The position numbers and the translations under genes were made by a program. DNA of 64,000 nucleotides. Source: Pelagicoccus enzymogenes. Lineage in GTDB: Bacteria; Verrucomicrobiota; Verrucomicrobiia; Opitutales; Opitutaceae. Shown piece by piece: positions 52,695 to 60,458 of this stretch (the stretch's first letter is position 1; each line of letters begins with the position of its first letter). The notes below the pieces were generated by a model, which was given only the letters and a program-made list of their open reading frames with translations, searched no databases and had not been told where the DNA came from. The stretch lies in assembly GCF_014803405.1 (NCBI RefSeq), contig NZ_JACYFG010000051.1:62001-126000 (forward strand). Direction: 5' to 3'.

Positions 52695-53036
52695 ATGGCC
52701 CGATCAAAACGCGGAAGGAAACCAAAACCCTTGAAAGACAGGCGGCGCTTTTGCGTGTCGGTTCGATTGACCGAAGGCGAGCTCGAAGAGCTTGTGGCGA
52801 AGGCTGGAGCAAAGTGTTTGGGGACGAAGCTTCGTAACCTGGCCCTTTATCCTGCACGCTCGCGAAAACGCTCCAAAAGTGAGGTCCCCGCTGATGTGAC
52901 CCGTGATCTACAAGGCGCATTGGAAAATCTAGGGCAGCTTGCCGCTAGTAAAAGGGATGTGTCAGATGCGACGCTGGCGGAATTAGTGGATACCCTGTTG
53001 CTGATCAGCGAGCGGGTGAGAAAGGACCGCAAATGA
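52695..53036 (+). CDS. MobC-like relaxosome accessory protein
   Basis: A 113-residue basic protein: KRGRKPKPLKDRRRFCVSVR, LTEGELEELVAKAGAKCLGT, then KLRNLALYPARS and a helical C-terminus. The pattern matches MobC-type proteins (ribbon-helix-helix followed by a helical hairpin), which bind near oriT and help the relaxase. Its stop overlaps the relaxase start as ATGA. The size and position make the call fairly secure. Confidence 0.75.
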   Translation: MARSKRGRKPKPLKDRRRFCVSVRLTEGELEELVAKAGAKCLGTKLRNLALYPARSRKRSKSEVPADVTRDLQGALENLGQLAASKRDVSDATLAELVDTLLLISERVRKDRK

Positions 53037-54538
53037 TCTCCAAGAATTGCGGCCGAAGGCGATCCGCGAAAGGGCTCAAAAAGTACATCACGGCCAAAAT
53101 GAAAGAGGCTGAGTTTGTTTGTGGTTCGGTATCCGATGCTGATTTTACCTCGGAGCTTGAAATTCGAGCCAGCCTGCGTCCTGACGTAGAGCGGCCGTTC
53201 GATCACTTCTCCCTACGCTTAGGCAAGGAGGAGGGGGATCTGCCGACATGGAAGTGGGTGCTGATCGTCGCTCGGTATTTGGCCCTGATGGACCTCAAAG
53301 ATCCGCTGTATGCAGCGTGGAGACATCCGCGTACCAAGGATGGCGACGGTGACCATGTGCACATCGCGCTGTGCAGGGTGATGGCTGATGGAGCTTTGTG
53401 GGACGGACAATTTGAGGCTTATCGGGGAATCGAAGCTGCGGCCACGGTCGCCGCTGAATTCGGATTAGTTGTTGTTCGGTTCGAGGCCAAAAAAGCTCCG
53501 AAGCGAGGCGAGTTTGAGCTTTCGCAAAAACGAGGGGAGTACACCCCTCGACTCAAGCTGCGAGCGTTGGTCAACGCTTGCCTAGACTCAAGCGACGACT
53601 TCGAGGAATTCGCTGATGCCCTATCGTTTTACGGGATTCATTCCCGAGCTAACATTCAGCCGAACGGCCTCGTTCGCGGGCTCTCATTTCGGCTGGACGA
53701 CTATTGCGCCAAGGGAAGCGAGCTAGGTCTTCCTTGGGCCAAAATTTCCAAAATACTGAATTATGACAAAGAAAAGCATGATCGAATCCTTGAACAATTC
53801 GGCGCTAGAACAGGCGACGAACAATTCGAAGGGCCTATTGAAGCTGGTGAATGCGACGAAGGAATTGCAGTCCGCGCTCGAAGTGATTCCGGAGAAGTTG
53901 GACCAAAAACTGAAACGAACAGTCGATCAGATGGTCGATTCGGCGAGTATGCTGAAGACAGCCACAGAGTGCTCGAGAAAATCTTCGGTCTCGGTGATGA
54001 AGGAAATCGATTCTTTGAAGAGGACGATTCAGGAGATTTCGAACGAGTTCGAGAAGGGCAATCAGGAGCTGCTGAAAACACACTTCAAGGTTTCGACGCT
54101 GATGAACAAACAGCTGGAGAAGGAATTCGAGACGATGAAGTCCGAGGTTCTGGGGGCGTCGAAAGGGATCGAAAAGTTGTGGGTCGAGAGGTTGGACCAA
54201 GTGAAAATCGCCGACGCGAAGAACTCGAACCTCCTATGGAAGTACGAGCAGAAATTGGAAGCGGTGACATCGACGATCAAGACGAGACTGGATCAAACCG
54301 AGAGTCGCTGGACCAAGGTTTGCTTGGCATACGACGAGCGGTTGTTGCAGATGCAGAGTCTGATCGAAAAAAAGCCTCCGAGAAGCTGGACGAGGATTTG
54401 CGGGAACGTGCTACTCTCCCTCCTTTGCGGGTTGTTGATGATTCAAATCTGGGGCGCGATGCAGGCAAAAAGCGAAAACGAAATGATCGTCGCTCAACTC
54501 GAGATGCGAATGAAGCCGAAACTTTTCCGGGAATATAA
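53033..54538 (+). CDS. Relaxase (mobilization nuclease), MobA-like, with dual-coding C-terminal half
   Basis: A 501-residue protein. The first 240 residues are relaxase-like: Y19 in GLKKYITAK (likely nicking tyrosine), FSLRLGKEEGDL, YAAWRHPRTKDGDGD and the metal-binding H108-V-H110-I (with H98). The C-terminal half (about 245-501) is a charged, low-complexity tail. That half overlaps, in another frame, a 282-residue coiled-coil membrane protein. The arrangement recalls ColE1 mbeB/mbeD and RSF1010 mobB, which are nested in their relaxase genes. The relaxase nicks oriT and pilots the strand during mobilization. Confidence 0.78.
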   Translation: MISKNCGRRRSAKGLKKYITAKMKEAEFVCGSVSDADFTSELEIRASLRPDVERPFDHFSLRLGKEEGDLPTWKWVLIVARYLALMDLKDPLYAAWRHPRTKDGDGDHVHIALCRVMADGALWDGQFEAYRGIEAAATVAAEFGLVVVRFEAKKAPKRGEFELSQKRGEYTPRLKLRALVNACLDSSDDFEEFADALSFYGIHSRANIQPNGLVRGLSFRLDDYCAKGSELGLPWAKISKILNYDKEKHDRILEQFGARTGDEQFEGPIEAGECDEGIAVRARSDSGEVGPKTETNSRSDGRFGEYAEDSHRVLEKIFGLGDEGNRFFEEDDSGDFERVREGQSGAAENTLQGFDADEQTAGEGIRDDEVRGSGGVERDRKVVGREVGPSENRRREELEPPMEVRAEIGSGDIDDQDETGSNRESLDQGLLGIRRAVVADAESDRKKASEKLDEDLRERATLPPLRVVDDSNLGRDAGKKRKRNDRRSTRDANEAETFPGI

Positions 54539-54611
54539 GGAGCTGGCGATACGAGAACAATCCGAGGACCTTGGACCGCTTGAGCGACTCATCCGCAGCG
54601 GAAGCGAGTGA
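53763..54611 (+). CDS. MobB-like coiled-coil membrane protein nested in the relaxase gene
   Basis: A 282-residue frame starting inside the relaxase gene (+1 frame relative to it) and ending 73 bases after it. Residues about 30-200 are heptad-rich helices (LKLVNATKELQSALEVIPEK, FEKGNQELLKTHFKVSTLMN); a membrane segment follows (WTRICGNVLLSLLCGLLMIQ, about 210-235) and then a charged tail. Long coiled coil plus one helix is what RSF1010 MobB and its relatives look like. Its composition is ordinary whereas the overlapping relaxase tail is low in complexity, so selection seems to act mainly on this frame there. Confidence 0.7.
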   Translation: MTKKSMIESLNNSALEQATNNSKGLLKLVNATKELQSALEVIPEKLDQKLKRTVDQMVDSASMLKTATECSRKSSVSVMKEIDSLKRTIQEISNEFEKGNQELLKTHFKVSTLMNKQLEKEFETMKSEVLGASKGIEKLWVERLDQVKIADAKNSNLLWKYEQKLEAVTSTIKTRLDQTESRWTKVCLAYDERLLQMQSLIEKKPPRSWTRICGNVLLSLLCGLLMIQIWGAMQAKSENEMIVAQLEMRMKPKLFREYKELAIREQSEDLGPLERLIRSGSE

Positions 54612-55284
54612 CAGGGAGTTTGAACTTTTTTTTGGCTCATCACCAAAAGTAGGGGAATAGCCGCTTACCTGCAGGGCTGTCGCTTGCGACGTACCGCAGA
54701 TCCCCGCTCTAAATATCTTGCATCGCGGGGTGGCGCGAGTGCCAGCCCTACACTCGAGAGCATCTCCCCGCAAAATGGTGATGAACCTTTTTTTGGGGGG
54801 GCGATATTGACCATTGGTTTTGGTCCCTCCTTTGCGGGGAGCTAGGAGGGCAGTTTGCGTTCTCCGGTCCATGTTGATTTGCGAGGCGAAAAAAAGACCG
54901 TCGTGGAGGCTCTGTCGCGAATCGAAGCCTGCATGTTGTGGGGGAGCTGATGGCCTTTGCCGGATTTTGCTGAGAAACTTGTAAGTCGCGAGCTAGTGGA
55001 GAGGTCGAGCCTGTAAGGGGAGAAACTCGATGGGCTTAATGGACGTCACGCTTCCTTCCTAGCTGAGGTTCAGCTGGAATTCCTCGAAAGCGACACTTGC
55101 AAGGGTAATTCGGGAAAAGCAAATGGCTCCCATCCGGCTTGCGGAACCTTCCGAGCACAAGGGTTCACTCGTCTTTTTCAGTCATGGTAAACGATTCAAG
55201 TGAAACGCTGGCAGGACGATACTTGGGTATGCAGTCAAGTGTTAGGAGAGCAGGAGCGAATTGCAGAAAGGCCTGTATCCTCGA
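54612..55284. other. Gap with inverted repeats around 54764-54841
   Basis: About 670 bases without a gene. CTCCCCGCAAA (54764-54774) recurs inverted as TTTGCGGGGAG (54831-54841), a perfect 11-bp pair spanning 78 bases, with further short CCCCGC/GCGGGG elements at about 54701-54730 and CATCACC/GGTGATG at about 54634 and 54776. Structured DNA behind mob genes can be a replication or regulatory site of the element. A minus-strand frame at 54411-54872 is not credible. Confidence 0.45.
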
Positions 55285-56319
55285 ATGAAAATGGAAAAGG
55301 GTATTTTAGAACAGTGGGGAGTGTCGTTGGCGAAACTCTCGGCTCTGACGAGGATTGTGGAGTTTGGGAGCGCCTCAGCCTACTCGAAGGCACGAGGGGT
55401 TGGAGAGGCTCAGGTCTCGCGTCAAATGCGGGAGTTGGCGACGACCTTGGGGCAGCAGCTATTCGTCAAAAGGGGGAGAAACAAGGTTCCAACGGCATAT
55501 GCGACTAGGGTTGCGGCAGCGTTTTCGAGATTTGCTCGTGAAGTGGAACGAGCGGAAGAACTCGAGCGAGAGGCCGGTGTAGTCCGGATCGGGGTGGTTG
55601 AGTCTGCACTCCGTTGCTTGCTTGCTCCGCATTTGGAAGAGATCGAAGCTGCCCATCCTTGTGTGCAAATCGAGGTGCATTGTCTCTCGAGCGAGGAGAT
55701 CTCTGCGAGAATTGCTTCTGGAGAGCTAGAGTTGGGGTTGGTTGCGAGCAAGGCCGCCGGACTTGGGCTAGATTCTTGCTCGCTTGGAAGATTAAACTAT
55801 TTCCTGTGTTGTCATCCTGATCTGGTCGAAGGCTCGGATCCGGATGAAGCTGATGTTTTGAAATCTGGTAGGTTGATCCAGGTTGGGGGAGATTCGAGCT
55901 ATTGTGAAGGATGGCTTGAATCGGAGATGACTGTTGGAACGTCGGCGCCGCACATCTTGAGTTGCAACAGTTTTTCCGAGGCTTCGGTACTGTTGATGCT
56001 GGTGAAGGGCGCCGCTTATCTACCGGGTGTCGCGTTGAGTGATCTGAAGGGGAGGTATTATCCCGAGCTATGCGAAGCTAAAGTCGTCGAACCTGAAGGT
56101 GTGCTGAGCGAGGGTGAGGAGGTTTCGCTTGTATGCCGTGCTGGCGATTGCACCGAGGTTGCCTCGGTTGCGGAGACTTTAAAGGAGCTCTGTGCAGTGT
56201 CTGTACAACAGCGGAAACCTGGCAGGCGCCGGCCCTCCAAGAATTTTGCAATAACGCTTTATGGTGGATCTCGAAATGAAGTTTATGTGTCAGACCATTT
56301 CGCCAATAAATTTTCTTGA
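55285..56319 (+). CDS. LysR-type transcriptional regulator
   Basis: A 344-residue regulator from the ATG at 55285; a TTG at 55261 with an AGGAG just before it is an alternative start. The N-terminal helix-turn-helix (LSALTRIVEFGSASAYSKAR, EAQVSRQMRELATTLGQQLF) is LysR-type, and residues about 95-310 form the substrate-binding domain (VVRIGVVESALRCLLAPHL). The effector is unknown. Its place between mobilization and integrase genes suggests cargo or regulation of the element. A terminator shared with the convergent gene follows. Confidence 0.8.
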   Translation: MKMEKGILEQWGVSLAKLSALTRIVEFGSASAYSKARGVGEAQVSRQMRELATTLGQQLFVKRGRNKVPTAYATRVAAAFSRFAREVERAEELEREAGVVRIGVVESALRCLLAPHLEEIEAAHPCVQIEVHCLSSEEISARIASGELELGLVASKAAGLGLDSCSLGRLNYFLCCHPDLVEGSDPDEADVLKSGRLIQVGGDSSYCEGWLESEMTVGTSAPHILSCNSFSEASVLLMLVKGAAYLPGVALSDLKGRYYPELCEAKVVEPEGVLSEGEEVSLVCRAGDCTEVASVAETLKELCAVSVQQRKPGRRRPSKNFAITLYGGSRNEVYVSDHFANKFS

Positions 56320-56346
56320 GTGCTTGCTTGGAGGAGGCGTGAAATG

Positions 56347-56382
56347 AAAAGCCAAGCGATCCCGATGGCCCGCTTGGCTTTT
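56347..56382. terminator. Bidirectional terminator between convergent genes
   Basis: AAAAGCCAAGCG (56347-56358) and CGCTTGGCTTTT (56371-56382) form a perfect 12-bp stem with A- and T-runs on either side, between the LysR gene (plus) and the unknown gene ending at 56510 (minus). Confidence 0.85.
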
Positions 56383-56509
56383 GAATATATCCACAATTAA
56401 GATTAATATACGTTTAGAGGTTGATGGTCGTTTGCCGATGGCAGGTTTTTATATTTATTGAGTTTTTCGGCGAAATTTTCTCATGTTCGACGAAAGGACT
56501 CTATTCCCA

Positions 56510-57316
56510 TTAGTCGCAGAATAGCGGCTCGTCGAAATGTCTATAGAATTCGCACCTATCTTCGCGGGTAAAGATATCGCGGAAATGCTTGACCTTGATC
56601 TCTTCAAGCACGATTTGGCCTTTAGGCCAACTCGTGGGAGCAATGCTCCAAAACTTTGCCTTATCGCTAGCGAATTCGTAGTAAGGATTTTCATTGTCGG
56701 TCGCTGGATAATAAAAATAGTCAGATCGCGTTTCTCTCAAGTGGACATACATATTGTAATCGTAGCCGTCAAAAATCGGGAGTTGAGCTTTAAACGTACG
56801 CCGAAGTCCATCTCTGATCCAAGGCCTACCTGTTTGCTTTAGGTAGTACCTTCGAAAGCGCGCCAACGCGTTTTTTAGGTTCGTTTCCGGTGAGCGTGCC
56901 GCTTCTGCGTCGTCGCGGGGAAACGGAATCATTGGATATAGCTCAATAGGGTAAGTACTAGCGAAACGCTTGTACGGCCCGGTGATGGGGTAGTGTCGCT
57001 CTTTCCCTGTTTTGGCTACGGAAGCGGGAATTTTCAGATGGGTTCCGGTCAGGATGTCAGCTCCGTTCTCCTTGATATAACGAGAGAGGCGTAGGATTTC
57101 ACCCGCGGGATCGGGATGAACGTACTGAAACAGAACAAGACTGGAGTACGTAACAAGTGAGCTATTTTCGAACAATTCCGCGAGTCTCATTAACTCTACT
57201 GCCTCTTCTGACGTGAGTATGTTCAGAACCTTGTAGGTGTTGTTTACGATGTCCCGACCGCGAGTGTCGAGCTGGTCGACTGCCGGGGCGAATGTAGTCA
57301 TATTGTGGTTTTTCAT
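56510..57316 (-). CDS. Unknown protein encoded on the mobilizable element
   Basis: A 268-residue protein, MKNHNMTTFAPAVDQLDTRG at the start; helical N-terminal 90 residues (EEAVELMRLAELFENSSLVT), then ALARFRRYYLKQTGRPWIRD and a tyrosine-rich region (GYDYNMYVHLRETRSDYFYY). It is soluble, without signal peptide or membrane segment. I do not recognise the family. Its orientation is opposite to the mob genes and the same as the HTH gene upstream (85 bases), so the two may form a unit. A role in control or replication of the element is possible. Confidence 0.6.
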   Translation of the reverse strand: MKNHNMTTFAPAVDQLDTRGRDIVNNTYKVLNILTSEEAVELMRLAELFENSSLVTYSSLVLFQYVHPDPAGEILRLSRYIKENGADILTGTHLKIPASVAKTGKERHYPITGPYKRFASTYPIELYPMIPFPRDDAEAARSPETNLKNALARFRRYYLKQTGRPWIRDGLRRTFKAQLPIFDGYDYNMYVHLRETRSDYFYYPATDNENPYYEFASDKAKFWSIAPTSWPKGQIVLEEIKVKHFRDIFTREDRCEFYRHFDEPLFCD

Positions 57317-57400
57317 TTTAATTCTTATTCTTATGTTTGGTTAAAACGGAAATTTTGTTTCTTGTTTTTCGGGTGGCGTTTCTTGGCTGGAGGCCATTCA

Positions 57401-57874
57401 TTATTGGCTTCCTTGATCCTCGGAATCGATCTCCGCCAGAATGCAAGCGATCATCAGCATCTTGTGCTTGTGCCGCGAGAGACCTGCCAAAAGTACCTTT
57501 CGGAGGTTTCGCGGAAACTCTCGACAGGTGCCGTCCGCTAACATTTTGAGCTGCTCGCAGAGCGAAAGGGCATGGTTGCCGCAAGTAGCGAGGCCGGAGG
57601 TCGAGACCAGCTCTTTTGAAGGTTTGGGTAGCTCGAAGTAAAACCCCATCAAATCCTCTCCGGAGATGTCGAGGCTAGCGGCGACCTCAAGATTGGGCTC
57701 CACCTGATAGAGATGAGATATCCCAGCGAGCTGCTCAAGGGAGTACCTCACCTTGGTACGGGCTAGCTTTTCCGGAGCTAGTTTGGGATCGACTTTGTCG
57801 ATGCTGTTTAGAGTTGGCCGAGACAAGCCAAGTAGCTTGCTCGCGTCTGTACGTGTATATTTTGATACGTTCAC
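57401..57874 (-). CDS. Small HTH regulator (excisionase/MerR-like N-terminus)
   Basis: A 157-residue protein starting at the GTG at 57874. The N-terminus SKYTRTDASKLLGLSRPTLN with IDKVDP and VRYSLEQLAGISHLY looks like a MerR/excisionase-type helix-turn-helix. The rest is helical (LSLCEQLKMLADGTCREFPR, LLAGLSRHKHKMLMIACILA). It is divergent from the integrase gene, the usual position for a control protein of an integrative element. The palindrome at 57997-58009 in the shared gap is a possible target. Confidence 0.6.
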   Translation of the reverse strand: MNVSKYTRTDASKLLGLSRPTLNSIDKVDPKLAPEKLARTKVRYSLEQLAGISHLYQVEPNLEVAASLDISGEDLMGFYFELPKPSKELVSTSGLATCGNHALSLCEQLKMLADGTCREFPRNLRKVLLAGLSRHKHKMLMIACILAEIDSEDQGSQ

Positions 57875-58356
57875 GTATCCTTGTTATGCCGCACTTCCCT
57901 GATGCAGCAAAAACGAGGGATCTGCCGAGGATTATAGGGCGGTATCGCGTTTTGTCCCTAGGTTTGAGGGTAACCTTTTTTGTATGGACTAAATGGTTTG
58001 GTCACCAAATGGATCTCATGTGTTTTACGAAAAATTTACAAAAATATGCAATTAAGGGAGATCTCTAGCTGAGTTTGGGCTTCAGATTGGGATCAATACA
58101 TGGAGCGAAAAATCCTCTGGATTTCGATTCCAAGGATTTCCGAATCGCTGGGGCTCACCCCTTGAAATATCCCTGAGGATAATGGTTTTGGGAGGGATAT
58201 TGAGCGTTGTTGAAGCAACCTTGTTGCGTGTAGACGCCAAGGCTTTGGCCACGATGCAGCACTATAAGGTGCGGTTTGTTTCGGGCTGAAACTTTTTTCA
58301 GAAATTCTGCCGCATCACTGGATTTCAAATCGAAACGCGGAATATCAGGACTCATC
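57875..58356. other. Divergent gap between HTH gene and integrase
   Basis: About 480 bases without a convincing gene. Short frames here lack motifs. The palindrome at 57997-58009 lies about 125 bases from the HTH start; the region probably carries both promoters. Confidence 0.45.
57997..58009. promoter_or_regulatory. Palindrome TTTGGTCACCAAA, candidate operator
   Basis: TTTGGTCACCAAA is an inverted repeat around one central base and is flanked by direct repeats AAATGG on both sides. In the gap between a small HTH gene and an integrase this is a reasonable operator. Confidence 0.35.
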
Positions 58357-59679
58357 ATGAAGATGAATCCCAACATTCCCAAACAATCCAATGCTAGCGC
58401 GGAATCTCGAATTCTTGAGACTCCCCTCAAACAGAATATCGGAGGTCTCTCGTTTAGGATCGACCAAAGAACCCACTACGGAAAAGGCGGAAAGCGAAAG
58501 CTCTCCTCGACTTTGTACGCTCGGTTTTCGTTTAGAGGAAAGCAACAGTGGGCTAACCTGAAAACTCGCGATCCGGAACTGGCTGTCGGTCGTGCCATTA
58601 AAAAGATCAGCGATTTGCGATCGGGCAAAAGCCCAGAGATAGATCCTGCTGGGGCGACGTTTTCGAAGGCAAGAGGCCAACCGCCAGTCGATGAATCGGA
58701 GGCCGCCCCTACGGCGGCTACAATCGGACAGTTCCTTGCTGCCTATGAGGCTCTCGGTACCGTGTCGCGCGGTACGGAGAGTGGCTACCGTAACAAGGTC
58801 TTGAGAATCGCAGCATGGATTGAGGGAATTGAAGTTCCAGTTGCAACTACAGGGCCTAAGCGTATGGCTTATGAGCAAGAGGCGGGAGCCGTAAGGCTTT
58901 CCGCGATTCAGGAACAAGACCTCATGGCGTGGCGGGAACGTCAAGTTGAGCTTTGCCGTCGCGACTCGAAGGATCGGCTGAGCCCACGTACAGCAAACGG
59001 CTCGATCGCTGCCTGGTGGGCTGTTTTTGGGAAATCGTCGCTCTGGAGCCAGTTTGGTTTGACTTGGTTCCCGGGCTTGGATCTGCGAAAGCTGCCAACG
59101 AAGAAAGTTAGATTCAGAGTCTTGGTACCTTTGCAGAAGCTCATCGATAAAGCCAACCTAGAGCTCAAGGAACTCGATCCGGATTGTTACGACTTGTTCC
59201 TGCTCGCTGTTGCTCTTGGACTCCGGCGCAAGGAGGCTGAAATGTTGTTGTGGTCGGCGTTTTGTTTCGATCGCGAAATTCTTGATCTCAAGGCGAGCAC
59301 TCTTTATGGATACAAGACCTATGACTCGGAAGGGGAGGTCAAAATTTACAGTGACAAGGTTCTGGGGCACTTCCGTTCACGTTATGAAAATCGCACTAGC
59401 GATTTTGTCTTGAATTCGGATCGACCTACTGGCGAAGACAAAAACTACAGCTACTATCGCTGCGAACCCACGAGTGACCGCCTCGCAGCCTGGCTCCGCT
59501 CTCATGGCGTTGTATGTGCAAAGCCGATACAATACCTGAGAGGGGCAGGCGGAAATCAAGTTCGTATCGACAACGACATTTTCGCGGCTAAGTGCTTCTT
59601 GCGGCACTCGCAGATTCAAACGACCATCGAGTTTTACTCGGAAGTCGACACGAGCTATAGCACTACGCTGAGCTTCTAG
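58357..59679 (+). CDS. Tyrosine recombinase (integrase)
   Basis: About 440 residues from the ATG at 58357; a longer TTG form is less likely. The N-terminal half holds the arm-binding and core-binding domains (TIGQFLAAYEALGTVSRGTE), the C-terminal half the catalytic domain: LGLRRKEAEMLLW (first Arg), IQYLRG (second Arg), CFLRHSQIQTTIEFY (His and the nucleophilic Tyr). The usual HxxR box reads QYLR, so its His is replaced. It faces the 3' end of the tRNA at 60092-60168, as expected for an element that integrates into a tRNA gene. Confidence 0.88.
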   Translation: MKMNPNIPKQSNASAESRILETPLKQNIGGLSFRIDQRTHYGKGGKRKLSSTLYARFSFRGKQQWANLKTRDPELAVGRAIKKISDLRSGKSPEIDPAGATFSKARGQPPVDESEAAPTAATIGQFLAAYEALGTVSRGTESGYRNKVLRIAAWIEGIEVPVATTGPKRMAYEQEAGAVRLSAIQEQDLMAWRERQVELCRRDSKDRLSPRTANGSIAAWWAVFGKSSLWSQFGLTWFPGLDLRKLPTKKVRFRVLVPLQKLIDKANLELKELDPDCYDLFLLAVALGLRRKEAEMLLWSAFCFDREILDLKASTLYGYKTYDSEGEVKIYSDKVLGHFRSRYENRTSDFVLNSDRPTGEDKNYSYYRCEPTSDRLAAWLRSHGVVCAKPIQYLRGAGGNQVRIDNDIFAAKCFLRHSQIQTTIEFYSEVDTSYSTTLSF

Positions 59680-59708
59680 GATCTTTCGGCAAGCCGAGCT
59701 GACCATAA

Positions 59709-59751
59709 CCCCAGTCTTGCGTTGCTTACGCGCGCGAGGCTGGGGATTTTT
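59709..59751 (+). terminator. Terminator after the integrase
   Basis: CCCCAG (59709-59714) and CTGGGG (59740-59745) with further partial pairing form a stem over a GC-rich loop, followed by ATTTTTG. It lies about 30 bases after the integrase stop. Confidence 0.65.
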
Positions 59752-60006
59752 GTTGTTTGGCCACTCGGTTTATTTACGTGGTGACCGTCTGGAACCGGCT
59801 AGCCGTCGCTTTCGGGGTACCGCTGGCTTAGGGCTGGTGGCAGTCGAATTTAGAACTCCTGGAGTTGAGGCTCGGGTCTAGTCGACGCGATTGGGGATTA
59901 GCTGAACCGGCTGGGAATTTTTCCGGAAAGCTCGAGCCGTATTTCTTGTCGAATTCTCCTTGCCGCCAGCCTTTCGAAGAGGCAGCTTTTCCGTCGAAAG
60001 GCGAAT

Positions 60007-60028
60007 CTAGTACAGAACTAGTACAGAA
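60007..60028. repeat. Tandem repeat, 11 bp twice
   Basis: CTAGTACAGAA occurs twice in tandem. Short direct repeats between an integrase and its tRNA target are typical of arm-type binding sites; the role is inferred. Confidence 0.5.
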
Positions 60029-60065
60029 TCGGAAAACGCTTTACATGCGGTTTTGGCGTCTCTTG

Positions 60066-60090
60066 TAAGTCGTTAATGATTAACGACTTA
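60066..60090 (-). terminator. Perfect hairpin at the 3' end of the tRNA gene
   Basis: TAAGTCGTTAA and TTAACGACTTA form an 11-bp perfect stem with a 3-base loop, directly next to the tRNA 3' end. It has only a weak T-run, so it may be a terminator, a processing site, or part of the attachment region. Confidence 0.5.
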
Positions 60091-60091
60091 T

Positions 60092-60168
60092 TGGTAGGCC
60101 CGCTCGGACTCGAACCGAGGACCAATGGATTATGAGTCCACTGCTCTAACCAACTGAGCTACAGGCCC
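60092..60168 (-). tRNA. tRNA with CAU anticodon (Ile2 or Met)
   Basis: Reading the minus strand from 60168: GGGCCTG acceptor arm, TAGCTCAGTTGGTTAGAGCA D arm, anticodon arm with loop CTCATAA (anticodon CAU), T arm CTCGGTTCGAGTCCGAG, acceptor 3' strand CGGGCCT, discriminator A and encoded CCA. The 77-nt cloverleaf is complete. The shape resembles tRNA-Ile2 whose CAU is modified to read AUA, but an elongator Met cannot be ruled out by eye. It is the likely target of the adjacent integrase. Confidence 0.9.
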
Positions 60169-60286
60169 ACTCTTGAAGTGGTGGTTGCCGTGTTTGCTTG
60201 TTCGTGGTTCCTTTGTCAATCTCGAGCAGTGGACGGATCCACTGTGTAATTGCCTTCGGCAATGAGATGTCGGCTGACGCCTCGGA

Positions 60287-60311
60287 ACTAACCAACTGAG
60301 CTACAGGCCCA
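60287..60311 (-). pseudogene. Fragment of a second copy of the tRNA (5' part only)
   Basis: TAACCAACTGAGCTACAGGC at 60288 and the bases after it repeat the 5' end of the tRNA at 60147-60171. The similarity extends beyond the gene into upstream sequence (GTGGTT..CGGTGTTTTGCTT, later TTGTCAA..CGAGCA). The anticodon and T arms of this copy are replaced by unrelated sequence. It is a remnant of a tandem tRNA duplication or of an earlier integration. Confidence 0.7.
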
Positions 60312-60458
60312 CTGCTTTGTGGTTTCGGTGTTTTGCTTCTTGGGATGTCGCTTGTCAACCCCGAGCAATTCGAAGGGGAGCGTTTGTTGCAAGTTCTGCT
60401 TCTCTGCTTGGTGTTTCTTGCGTGCAGGGTAGGCTCTTTTCTTCTGAAACGATCGCTT

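Larger units (their letters stand above)
59680..60065. other. Presumed attachment-side gap
   Basis: Between the integrase and the tRNA. It holds the integrase terminator and a tandem 11-bp repeat at 60007-60028 and no gene. It likely includes the element's arm-type integrase sites and one attachment end. Confidence 0.45.

Noticed and set aside
54411-54872. 153-codon minus-strand frame over the end of the mob genes
   Set aside because: Overlaps two better-supported frames and an inverted-repeat region; no motif.
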